64,000 nucleotides of DNA from positions 75,257,009 through 75,321,008 of the forward strand of contig RSEF01000001.1 of assembly GCA_003993805.1 (NCBI GenBank), given 5' to 3'. Source of the DNA: Himantopus leucocephalus (lineage: Eukaryota; Chordata; Aves; Charadriiformes; Recurvirostridae). Every line of letters begins with the position of its first letter. The stretch's first letter is position 1. The position numbers and the translations under genes are program-made. Shown here piece by piece: positions 51,025 to 62,565 of this stretch. The notes beneath the pieces are model-generated. The model saw only the letters and a list, made by a program, of their open reading frames with translations, did not search any database and was not told the origin of the DNA.

Positions 51025-51225
51025 ATGGCTCAACTAAGGCATGCTGGAGCTTGTAGTTCATGTAGGTTTTGCAGAGGCAGTTCAGGCCCCGCTGCAGAAC
51101 TTGCAGTTCACTTGGGCAATAACAATGCTTGCTTTAATGAAAACGCAATTAAAACCAGGCAGGAGCCTCTGGACTCCTACTATAAGTTATTTAATTACAG
51201 TTCATGGTAAGCTAGTGAGATGAGA
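51025..51225 (+). promoter_or_regulatory. Candidate conserved element with ZNF143/THAP11-like motif
   Basis: GGCATGCTGGAGCTTGTAGTT at 51038-51058 closely resembles the reverse complement of the ACTACAATTCCCAGCATGC motif bound by ZNF143/THAP11, with changes in the middle. Nearby GAACTTGCAGTTCAC (51097-51111) echoes part of it. Two overlapping 60-codon frames are open here but look non-coding. Regulatory role is inferred from the motif only. Confidence 0.35.
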
Positions 51226-52764
51226 TGAGACCATTTCTGCCCATATGAGACTCTTATAGTGATGAGCCATTTGTGAAGATGAAATGGTTTAACAAAAAAA
51301 ACCAACAAGTCTTAGAGCTACATCCTCAGACTGTGTAAACTGGTGTAACCCCACAGATTTCAATGGAACTAGATTATAACTGTTTGAAAATATGGCTGTC
51401 ACGTTAAAGACAAACCGAACTGTGGCGAGGGTGGGGAACAACCTACCTATAAGTTCCTCTTCCCTGGGCCTTTCCTTATTTTACTACTCTCCTGCAGTCT
51501 TCCCACCTACGTAGTCGTCTTTTTTTTTTTATCTTTAACAGTCATACCAAGGAACAAAATCTATTTGTGCAGTTACAATACATTTCAGGAGACTGTCCTC
51601 AGAGACTGGTTGATGTAGCACAAACATAAACTAAGGGTGTATTACCTGAGTCATATGAAGTATGCTGTTTGAGTGAGAAAAGATCTTCTGCAAATTTTCT
51701 TTCAGATGCTGACTGAACTTTGCCTAGTAGAGGTGTGGGGTTTCTTATCTGATTACCTCACTTCCCTGAAACGTTGCACTCCAAACCGTGTTTAGTATTT
51801 TTTTTTAAGCAAATTTAATGCTTACAGCTGTGAAATTAAATGTTACGGATTAAAGTCTGGCTGTCTTATCCAATAAGAAATACACATATGTTATCTCTTA
51901 CTGAGCCAATGGTTGTTCTGTCTCACGTGCACAGACACTGTACTGCCAGTATGTATTTGTAATTCATTTGGTACTTACTGCTGCTCAGTCACATCCCAAG
52001 TAAAATTTGAAAATATTAAGCTTATGTATATGGCAGTAAAAGGTCATCTGGACATTTGGTGTGTTTATTTCCTTTGGAGTAACAGTTCCATTTCAGAAGA
52101 ACCTTCAAATATTAAAAAACATTTTTATATATTGCAAATTATATAACATAAGTAATGATATCCATTTATTTGCTTGCAAACTTTAGTTTTGGAATGGCCT
52201 ACTGTCCTAGTTTTGGCAGTAGGGGAGAAAGAACTTAACAGTAGAGGGACAGGAGATTATTCCTTTTGGCAGTTCCATGGTCTGTGTGTTCCTCAGTGCA
52301 TGAGGAGCAAGGGGATTAGGAACATGACTATCAGAGTATGCTCGTTAAAATGATAAGTGGAAGGATGGTGGTTGAATTTGCCCGAGATGGCATCATCATA
52401 TTTGCCATCATATTTCTCATATGTGCCAGCTTTTTACTTGGGACACCCAGATTCTTCTGGTAGCCTGTTTATAGAGATGGAGGAATGAAGGCAGCAGGTG
52501 AGATTTTTTTGATAAAGCCTCATTTTTAGGATAGAGACCAACCAGCAATTGGGTCCTCTAATTCAGATCCAGCCTGGAGAAACATGAGTTTCCAATGCAT
52601 AGGTTGCATAAATGTCAGAGTGGAATTTTTGGATTAGTGCGTGTGTCACAATAGGCACTTTTTATAGCAAAGTACAGTACCAGTTTCTGCAGGAAAAGCT
52701 TGTCAGGTTCAGAGTGGAATATATAGTTAAGATGATAAAATGCACAACCTGAAACAGTCACTTG

Positions 52765-52835
52765 AGAGCTCAGTGTCCAGGACACTCACTTGATGGGGGT
52801 GATACAGATTCAAGTCTTCAGACAGCTCAGCAATT
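52765..52835 (+). repeat. tRNA-derived SINE head, MIR-like
   Basis: GTGTCCAGGACACTCACTTG followed by GGGGTGATACAGATTCAAGTC resembles the tRNA-derived 5' part of ancient amniote SINEs, with a GATTCAAGTC B-box-like motif at 52807-52816. Short and divergent. Confidence 0.5.
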
Positions 52836-55800
52836 TAAGTGGTGGCTCCTCTACCCAGCAAATGCCCCAACTACCAGGTTACAGAATCGTTGTTGGCTTT
52901 TTGCCTGTGAGAAATATTCTTGGTGAACATAATTAAATACAGTGTGGAAAAAGTGAGGGGTACTGAATGCATGTCCACAGTTAGGACAATCACCAGAGAT
53001 GTGCAAAAGAGATTCAAGCCTGATCTGCAATGTGTCAATCATTTATACATAGTGAGGTATCTCCAACAGGAAACCTTGGGAGAGAATAATTCTGTAATCT
53101 AGTTGCTAAGACATTCTTTTAAAAAATTAAGAGTCGTATCCTTAAATAAGCAGAGTAAAGATGTATACTGGGATTTCCCAAACCCAAGATGAATGCTGTA
53201 ATCAGCTGCAGAGCTACTAGTTATGCAGCGGGTAAGGGCTCTCTGTTTATTCTTCTATACTCCAGAACACCCTCATCTGTAAGAAAATTTGTTTCACTTG
53301 AATTTCAGACTCTTGCATTAGGAAACTAGGGACCTATTTCATGCTTAGATTCAGTTGTTTGGGTCTAGATGGAGCAATACGTGGTGCCTCAGTGTTGAAA
53401 ATAATAGGTGGCTCCACTCCATTTTATATGTATGTTCTTCTGCTGCTGCTGTTTCATTATGATCCTCTGTAGATAAAGGATATGCATCTATGTACCAAAC
53501 TACTTGTAGCTGGCTTCTCTTTGCAATTCCCCATATAAATGGTCAGAAAGAAGGATGAAAGCCAGTAATAACAGCAATACCCTTTGCATTATTAAACTGC
53601 CTTCATTGTTTTGAAATGCCTCAAGTGTATAGCAACAGGAAAAATTTTAGAAAAAGGCTTGTGTATGTTTCACTGGGATGTTTCAATTACTTTAACCCTT
53701 ATTTAATGAACTACACTAAACTAAGTGCTTAAAAGCCTTATAAATAGTCACAAAGATTGTAAGCAGCCTTTCTGAACCCAAAGCAGGCTAATGAGAAACA
53801 TTGATTTAAAGGAACTGAACAACTTTGGCTCAAATTAGTAATGAGACAAGAGAATATTTTACTGCTTCAATAGCGTGTGTGAAATGAATTGGTGGCCCTA
53901 CTCCAGTTTCGAGTAAATGTTTTGCTGCTACAGTAATAGTCTCTCTATAAATCATCAGTAGTGCCCACATCAGAAAAGTCACCACTAATATTTGACCATA
54001 ATTGGCTGAATGAACATGTTCATGCACGATTGTCCTCATTGCCTTTCAAAGGACTCTTTCTTTGCTAATGTTATAAAGTATTGGGAAGGAATTTGGGGGT
54101 TTTTGGCAAGAGTTGCTGCAGATGTTTTTGGGGTAAACCCCCTTGATTTCTAATTCTGTAAAGGTTTTGTTTTTGTCCAAACTAAAATTCAGTGAAAATG
54201 AAGTGGAGTAATGTAAAGAAAGGCATTGGATTATACAGTCCTGACTCTCTCCTTTTCTGATGGATGATGTTTCAATTATTCTTATGCTGCTGCCTTTTCA
54301 CTGGTATGCACAATAGTATCAGCAGTAGTTCTATTTCTTGGTGTTCACAGAAAATGTATTCTTTACTTTGTTTTAACACTCACGGGTGTTTTCTTTACTT
54401 TCAATACAGTAAACCTGTTGTATACTCTAAGAGTTGTTCTGAGTTGGCTGCTATTTTAAGTTTTCCTTATGAGACATACTGTCTTGCCTGCTGTCCTATT
54501 GCTTGCCCTAGGGAATCTCCACAATATGTTCCCCTTAATGGCAGCTAGTAAGATACGCTTGGTCAAGCTGCCAGTTTGTCAGCGAAAAAACCTCTTCAGG
54601 GTCTTAAAAATCTGACATCTGTGTAACAGTGTGGGTATAAGATCCACAGGACTGTGTTATTAGAGCACGTAGGACAGCCATTACAAATAGGTGAATCAGT
54701 CCAGCTAAAATTAGAACTGACTCTGTTCGTTACCAAGTCCTTGAACTAAACCTAGATCAGATTACTTTTGAAATAACTGTCAAATCTCTCACAGATTTTT
54801 AAATTAGAATCACTCACTCAGGACTCTGATCTTTCCATTTTGTTAAGCTTTTAAAGTTAATCCACTTTTGTTCATATTCACGCACCCTGCACTTTCTTGT
54901 TCTAGTGATGGCCCTTTGTGCAAAATCTGCATCGTGGAAGGGTAGCTGTTCCAGCCAGACCAGCCTTGGGAGGGACCAGAAACTTCCCCATGGAAAAATA
55001 AAATCAAACCAATCAAATACAACAAAGCAAGAAACATAAATTCCCACATCTGCTCTTGCAAGACTTCTTTCTGTGTTAAAAGACCAAAGAGGTTTGGTAA
55101 AGGTTTGGGTAATCGAATGTTTGGTGTACTTAACAACCTCAAGCCTCCAGTGGTTTGACTGTCACTGTTCAGAGTTAAAAAGGCATTCGTTGCTTGAGTG
55201 TACCATGCACATCTAGCAGCCAGTCTCTTTCTTAGTGCGCTTCAGACACAGTAGTATGCTATTAGCATTAGCAGACAATTCTCTTAAAGGTTGGATGAAG
55301 TCAGAGAAACATGTTTCTCAGTGATAATAAAATAAAGCCAGAGATGACACTTCAACAGTGCCAAGGAAAATTGCAGTCTCTTCTTGTGTGCATACGTACA
55401 CCTGAATCAGAAAGCCAGTCTCTACATTCTTTTAGAATGCTATAATAACTTCATAAAAAATAGGTTCCACAGAGAAACATAACATTGTCTCTTGAAATGA
55501 AAATTTTGTTTGGTTTTCTTGAAACACTAATTAATAAGCATCACCGATCCACATGCTGCGGCTAGGACACTGTGGCAGCAAAGCCCATGCTGGTTGCATT
55601 TGTATAATCTTTTTGCTTATGGCAGATTAAAAGAATAAAATCACTGGAGATATCTGAATACTAATTCATTAGGAAGGAACTGGATAAAATCATGGTACTT
55701 TTTGTTTCGCCTCATGCTACCCTATTTCCATATGCTGTTCAAGATAATTAATGAGTAAGACTTCGGAGTGTCATGACAGATGATGGTAGGAATGGTACTT

Positions 55801-56037
55801 TGATTAGGTTATTTCAGTATTTATTCTACAAACACATTTAGTCTAATTGGGGCAGTCAGGTAAAAATCGGAACAAGAAAGAAAAAAAAGAATGGCCAAAA
55901 GGTTCTTCCTTCACAGCAAATACTTAAAAGGTTGGATTTTTGGAAGGTTGTTTTCTCACTCAGCACTACTGATCATGAAGTCCTAACTGTAGTAAACCAC
56001 AACAATCTAACTCAGTCACATCTACTGGGTTACACTA

Positions 56038-56062
56038 TAGCCCATAATCTGGTTATGGGCTA
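56038..56062. repeat. Perfect 10-bp inverted repeat, 5-base loop
   Basis: TAGCCCATAA (56038-56047) and TTATGGGCTA (56053-56062) are exact reverse complements around TCTGG. A stable small hairpin with no flanking terminator or transposon features that I can see. Confidence 0.8.
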
Positions 56063-57129
56063 AAAACCATGGGAGTCTCCTGCGACATAGAAGAATGAAG
56101 CCTAGGAGGTGCACAGAACTGGACATGAATTACACACCAACTGTACAGAAGCATCAGTGGAGCAGAAGTGATCACGTGGTGATTCACACACTGGAGATAG
56201 GTTAGCAGTTGTGTGCTCATTGGCTGTTTAAAAAAAAAAAAAAGACGACCTATTTACTTTATTCTAAAGTTTGTTTACATTCCTACATTCCCTGTAGCGA
56301 TAGTTAATATTATTTGCATTATTATGATGACAATAGTGTGTACCTTGAGATCTGTTCTCCCTTCCCACCCCCATCTAATGTATTGGCAGATAATTCTCTT
56401 TAGAAATTAAAGTTGCTTCCTAATGGGGCTAATCTTTGGAAACTAATGGAGTTTCTACAACATTGATGATAAAATATATTATCTGTAGGAAGGTAATTGT
56501 CACATCGTGTTCATTGGTCATTTTCAAAGTCAAGAATAAACTGTCTTATTACATATAACAAGACCTTCAACACTAAAAATAAAAATTCTAGCAAAGCTGA
56601 AGAGAGCATTGGCGTAAGTCCTATGAATGTATGTCATTCCTACCTCTTGATGCAGATGTCTCGTATCACATACTTGCTTGTGACTTCCTCAGCTAGTTTC
56701 AAACTCGTCGTCTTCCAACTTCTGCACCTACATATCACCCATTTGAACCACAACACAGAGACATCTGCTCTGTTCCCAATTCTGCTGCAGATGTAATTGG
56801 CTTAATGGGGCAGAAACACAGAAGCTCCCCCTTCAGGCAAAATTCCATCAGGGTTCTTCCTCCTTCAAGAGTCTAAGGTGTGTGAGATGATGTATGCTCA
56901 CAGATAAAGTTAGAGGATTTGGAAACATGTGCGAGCCTGGATGATGATTGGCTAGGGGGAGTGGTCATGCAATGTAAAATGTGCTTTGAAAACAGGCCTT
57001 GCAAAAGAACAGCAGGTGGAACTCAGTGAAGAATCATCATAGTAAGATAACTGCAGTCTGTACTCACAAGAGTTGTAAGATGCTTCTGTCCTTAACCTGG
57101 AAAGCTTGACCTTGAAAATAGACTCTCAG

Positions 57130-57345
57130 AATAAATTAGGTTAGTAGGGCCTTCTTAGGGTCATCCGGCTAAGCCTCCACCCAAAGCAGAGCCAACTTTG
57201 AGGTTAGATTGAACTTCATAGTTAGATCAGATTGTTCAGTGTCATGTCCAGGTGAGTTTTGGTCATCTTCAAGGATGGAGATTTCACAGCCTGTCAGTTT
57301 GACCACATTTGTGATGAAGTGTTTTTCCTAATATCTTACTGGAAA
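57130..57345 (-). repeat. Old CR1 LINE fragment
   Basis: In minus orientation it has GGGTCATCCGGCTAAGCC, AAAGCAGAGCCAACTTTGAG, GTTAGATCAGATTGTTCAG, GTGTCATGTCCAGGTGAG, CAAGGATGGAGATTTCACAG and TGATGAAGTGTTTTTCCTAA, in CR1 order. Moderate divergence. Confidence 0.88.
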
Positions 57346-58223
57346 TGCTGTGGTAAGGTTTTCTATATATGTAAAGTCTGGTCTGAGTTACATCCTACTA
57401 TGACAGAAAGGGTATATATGTAGTTTGAAACTGTTTGCAATTTATTCTAATGATTCAGAACATTTCAATACTAATTTCTTTTTATTCCATTTCATTTTTT
57501 CTGGCAAACTGTAGATACAAAAATAGAGGAAATGCTTCCATTCTAAATAATTTTTGGGCACATAACATTAGGAGAGAAAGCAAATGAGGTGTCTGAACTC
57601 TTAGGAACTAGGTAGCTTTTCTTTTCACTCTTAGTCTTTAACATCTGTATGTTTCTTTGGGGCACCAAAATGGAACGTATTATTTCTTAAAGAAAAGTTT
57701 GATTCCTTTTCATTAGCATGAGTTTTTTTATGAACGTATAAGGTCATGTGATCCCAAAGTGGCACTAAAAAGATGAACACAATGCAAAGCGCTTAGATTT
57801 AATATTTCTATGCTAATATATACCTGTGAAAATTGAACTGTTCTTTGCAGCAGTAAAGCCTATATATAGAGGAAATAATTATCTAAATTTCTTTTCAGTG
57901 TGCCAGGAATTAAATATCTGTATGTTTAACTCCCATATGTAGGCAGTGAAGGACTAGAAATCAAATTTTCAATTTTTATTTCAGATTATTTCTATTTAAT
58001 CGGTTTTGGAGGAATGTGTCATTTTCCATTGCAATCCATATAGGTAAGGAATGCTAGAAGTATTTCTTTTCTGTGTTTTGGATGGCTTCTAACAATGTTT
58101 CATGGTTTTTGCCATTTTCTATGGGGTAAATATATTTACATATATAGAGATATTTCTTCTGTATTTCTGCTTTCTTGAGTGAGACTCTTCTAGCCAAACA
58201 GTTTTCCTTCTTATATAGGTATC

Positions 58224-58814
58224 TGTCGTGGTTTAACCCCAGCCAGCAACCAGGACCACACAGCCGCTCGCTCACTTCTCCCCCAGGCCCAAGTGGGATG
58301 GGGAGAAGAATTGGGAAAAATAAGGAAAACTCATGGATTGAGCTAAAGACAGTTTAGTAAGTAAAGCAAAAGCTACACAACGCAAGCAAAGCAAAACAAA
58401 ACAGGGAATTCATTCACAACTTCCCAGCGGCAGGCAGGTGTTCAGCCATCTCCAGGAAAGCAGGGCTCCATCACGCGTAACGGTTAGTTGGGAAGACAAA
58501 ACACCGTAACTCCGAATGTCCACCCCCTTCCTTCTTCCCCCAGCTTTATATACTGAGCATGATGTCATATGGCATGGAATATTCCTTTGGTCAGTTGGGA
58601 TCTGCTGTCCCGGCTGTGCCACCTCCCAACTTTTCGTGCACTCCCAGCCTGCTCACTGTCAGGGTGGTATGAGGAGCAGAAAAGGCCTTGACTGCCTAGA
58701 AACAACTAAAACCACCAGTGTGCTATCAACGCTATTCTCATCCCAAATCAAAACCGCAGCACTATACCATCTGCCAGCAAGAAAATCAACTCCATCCTAG
58801 ACTAAACCATGATA
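58224..58814 (-). mobile_element. Endogenous retrovirus solo LTR, 591 bp
   Basis: Termini are TGTCGTGGTTTAA on the left and TAAACCATGATA on the right, imperfect inverted ends with CpG-type decay. Five-base flanks GTATC (58219-58223) and GCATC (58815-58819) look like a target duplication with one mismatch. Read on the minus strand it has a TATATAAAG box (58544-58552) in U3, and its 5' part matches the common avian LTR that reads GGATGGAGTTGATTTTCTTG and GGTATAGTGCTG. No internal viral genes are present, so this is a recombined solo LTR. A 5-base duplication fits ERVL-type insertion; family assignment is tentative. Confidence 0.87.
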
Positions 58815-59036
58815 GCATCTTTTGCACAGTCTCCTTGATTTGACCTTGGTTCATCTGTACTGCTGCTTAAACTGACTTAATTTTGTCAAGATGTGCTTGC
58901 TTGCTTACTCTGCCCTTCCTTTAGGGAACAATGCATTAACTTGTTAGTTTTGTTTTAGTTTATAGCCACCATTGTTCTTGGATGGTGTCCATGTCCAGAA
59001 CATGCTGGACTCCTCCTTTCTGTATACCTTCTGAGG

Positions 59037-59056
59037 NCTTTTTTTTTTTTTTTTTC
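59037..59056. repeat. Single N next to T run
   Basis: N at 59037 is followed by CT and then a T run to about 59055. Homopolymer-related assembly break. Confidence 0.8.
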
Positions 59057-61470
59057 CCCTCAATATGGAACTGATGCAAATTGCTTGTTGTTTCAATGAT
59101 CCTAGAAGGGAGAATATTATGATGCTAAGTGTCATTGCTTTAGGAATGAAGATGGAACGAATACTGTGAAATAGAGTATCTGAGATGGTGGCATTCTAGT
59201 CATGTGAGGAAAGCAGTTTCATAGTTGGAAACTGTCTCATAATCTTCAGCATAAATATGTTCACAGCTTGAATATTCCCATATCTTCCATCATCTCTGTC
59301 AGTTCCTTAAATCTCACTCCAGGCTGTTTTAGATGTGCCCTGAAAACACAGAGAACATGTATGTCTCATCTAGATTTGATGAAATAGCAAGCATAATTAG
59401 AATGTTTTAACATGTTTGTGGTTGCCAGTACATCATTAATCAAAGATTTAGCAGGAGTCTGTGGCCAGTAGATTTGGATGTGTGTAAGAGACTCAACGAA
59501 GTCTTTTAGTGTTTTTGCCTTTTGTGAATTCTTTTTCGGAGTAGGCAACAAAGAAAACAAAATCTGATCTGGGAATCTAAATTTTATCTTCCTTTGGGGT
59601 CTGACATTTGGTTAGGGAGCAGTCCTATTTCTGTGGTAAAACACCCACAAAACAGGAAAGCACTTCCAAGATGGATGTATCAATCCTTTCTTCCTGTCAG
59701 GCTCGAACATGATTGATTGGTTTGTATAGCTCTGCTGGCCTTAGAGATCTGTTTCACCCTGGAAATTGCTCATTATATCCACAGCTCTTTTTATGCAATG
59801 TGTTTTTTCAAATCAGGTGTTCTTTGCTGGAAGTACCTCCCGTCTTTATGTGGAATTTGTAGGTCTGTTACGATTTTATACTTAAACATACTTTTGTTTA
59901 GAGACTAGGAGGGATACTGTTTCCTTTGCACTTCATAGTCCATAACATACCTTGGCTTGTATATGATGATTTGCATCAACCAAACATGAGGCAGGAGTTA
60001 GTGAATGGCTGCAGGACTGTGCCTAGGAGATATGTGGCAGGTTTAGCAAACTCATGTCGTGCAGATGGAAACTAAAAGCATGCTGTTGCTACACTAAGGG
60101 GTAAAGCAACGATAAGCTTTTCTTTTTGGAGCGATTATGATAAGCAAACGTTTCCCGCTAGATGTATGTACAGATATGGATATTGAAATAGGTACACAGA
60201 GCTAGTCAGAACCCTAGATTTCTACAACAAATTTCGATTAAACTATGAAATTATTATTTCACTTTGTTCTCCAAATTAGCAAGCAAACAAAGGAGGGTGT
60301 TTTGTTTGATGGGTTTTTTTGGTTTTGTTTCCCATGATGGAAATTGCCTGAAAACTGACATGTTTTGTTAAATATTTTCTTTGTCATTACTGACTTTGAG
60401 TAAAAAAATTAATAATGTGCTAAGGAAAGCTGCTGGTCACTAAAGTTATGAGGCATTATCCCTACCTCTGATATATGAGAACAACTGGATGACTAGACTA
60501 AAATAGTAAAAATCAGGTGTAGTCTTGTAGCACAAAATGCAAGGTCATGCCTTAAGGACTAACAAGAAGACATTTCTAGTATCACCTGGAAGAGCATTTT
60601 TGGAAAAAGCTAAGATAGTTACAGTTTGACCAGAAGATGGGTATGAATTTCCAGTGTAACTTAGCTGAGAAGGAAGTTAATGTGTTACTTGTGTCAACAG
60701 GTGTCCAATAGATTGAAAGAGATGTTAACTCTGTCATACATGGTACTTCACAGGCGGTGATCTTTAGTGTTAGATGTGAATGAAACAGAAGGTGGGGAAA
60801 GGCGTAATAGGAGGAGTAAGAGAATGGAAACTATTATCTATTAAGTTGATTGCAGTCATTTCACTTGTCCTGCTTAACAAAACAAAGCTGGGGAGGAGGT
60901 ACAGTTACTGCCTACAAGTTCTCAGGAAATAAGTACCAAGGAGAAAAATATTCTGTTTAAAGGATAATTTAACGGTTTATAACATTTCTGGGTAAATAGT
61001 TTATTACACTGTTAAGCCTCATTTTAAATTTGTACATGGTTTTATATAGAAAAAATAGACATTTTTCTTCATTCCTCACTAACACCCAAACAACCGCCAC
61101 TTAGGGTAATAACTCAAATAGGCATAAATAGCAATGTCTTCTATGTAGAACTGTGGGATTTGTAGTGACTGTAAATACCAGAGTGCCTCAGCTATAAAAT
61201 GGTGCTGATGTTAGCAACAGCCCAGCACCCTCTCTGAGTTCGTCAGATCAGTCATTCAGTTACAGAAATCAGTATCGATAAATCAGTAAGAGAAAGCCAT
61301 GTGCTGAATCACGGATGAGGTTTTCTGCAAAGATCCTGTAGAGATTCTGCTGTGTGCTTCCCCCATCTCTCTTAAATAACCAGTATAAACCCAGACAAAC
61401 TCAGGAACGGAATTTTCCCCAGATGCGTGTTTCAAGTTATGCTTGTTGTGCAACATCCTTGCTACAAGCC

Positions 61471-61649
61471 TGTCGTGGTTTAGGCCAAATCGGCCACTGG
61501 GGATGTCNNNNNNNNNNNNNNNNNNNNNNNNNNNNNNNNNNNNNNNNNNNNNNNNNNNNNNNNNNNNNNNNNNNNNNNNNNNNNNNNNNNNNNNNNNNNN
61601 NNNNNNNTCACTGACCAAAATTGATCCTGTTTTACCTCAAACCAGGACA
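61471..61649 (-). mobile_element. LTR-like element broken by a 100-N gap, 5-bp target duplication
   Basis: The left end TGTCGTGGTTTAGG and the right end CTCAAACCAGGACA are imperfect inverted termini. Exact AAGCC copies flank them (61466-61470 and 61650-61654), a clean 5-base target duplication. The interior is replaced by 100 Ns (61508-61607), a placeholder of unknown true size, so it could be a solo LTR or a longer provirus. The orientation shown assumes the TGTCCTGGTTT end is the 5' end, as in related avian LTRs; this is tentative. The left end matches the truncated element at 13988. Confidence 0.8.
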
Positions 61650-62474
61650 AAGCCCCAGTATTAGTGGAATGGTGGAGGCTGAGCTGAGCAGAGGGTGAGC
61701 ATCTGGGGGAAGCGAAAGGAGCTCAGGTCTATGAGTACTGAGGAATGTTCTGCTGTTATGTACAAGTGGTGGCAAATTTAAGTCATAGTCTGTCCTAGTT
61801 AAACTGATGTCCATGTTTCTCTTAAGAGCAGCAGAAAGACTAATAGTATAACATCAGACACTTGGGGTGCCCCATTCAAATATTGTGGACAGCACAACTG
61901 CTTTGGTTTTATACCCTAATAGACGCTAAAATCCATTGCATCTGCAACTGTGACTTCAAGTCGTGTTTGTTGGCTTCTCAGGGGTTGGTGTAAATTCAAT
62001 ATTGGTCTCAACTGAAGTGAGCTCATCTAATAGATGCTGTAGATCTATAGGTTTCCACAAAACCAGGTTGAATATGTTCTCCAGTACCCCTTCCTTGTGA
62101 GCAATGATAGCATCCCTGAGGTGCTAATATCTTAAGGTCACTTTGAAATTTTATTAGGCTTTCCAGGTCTTATCGCTTTGTGAACAAATATGGCTAGTGT
62201 TAAAGGAGCACCAAAGGAAATCTAAACTTAGCAAAATACTGATAAATGCTTGCTTTTTGGACACTGTTTTTTCACAAGGCTCTGCAAATCCCTTTAAAAA
62301 GATTTCGTAACAACTGTGAATAGGTCAGCACTTTTTTCAGCTCTACGTTTCCATCCAAAAACAGGAGTTCACTGAAAAGAAAGCTTTTGTAGGAACCTAG
62401 CACTTCTGTCAAAACTTAAACCAGAAGGGGTTCTGAAATCCTGGATGGGATTCCCAGCTGAAAGCACTTCTAAC

Positions 62475-62565
62475 ATAGCCAGTGTTCTGATGGATGAAGC
62501 ACTGATTTGGGACACAGGGAACATGGGTTCAAGTTCTCTGCTGTTTCCCACTGGGAAACTGGGAC
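62475..62565 (+). repeat. tRNA-derived SINE head, MIR-like
   Basis: GTTCTGATGGATGAAGCACT, GATTTGGGACACAGGGAAC and ATGGGTTCAAGTTCTCTGCTG follow the tRNA-like 5' part of ancient amniote MIR-type SINEs, with the B box GGTTCAAGTTC at 62526-62536. A better match than the copy at 52765. Confidence 0.6.

Noticed and set aside
52203..52330. TGTCCTAGTTTTGGC as a possible LTR start
   Set aside because: Only the first few bases resemble avian LTR ends. There is no matching terminus or target duplication downstream.
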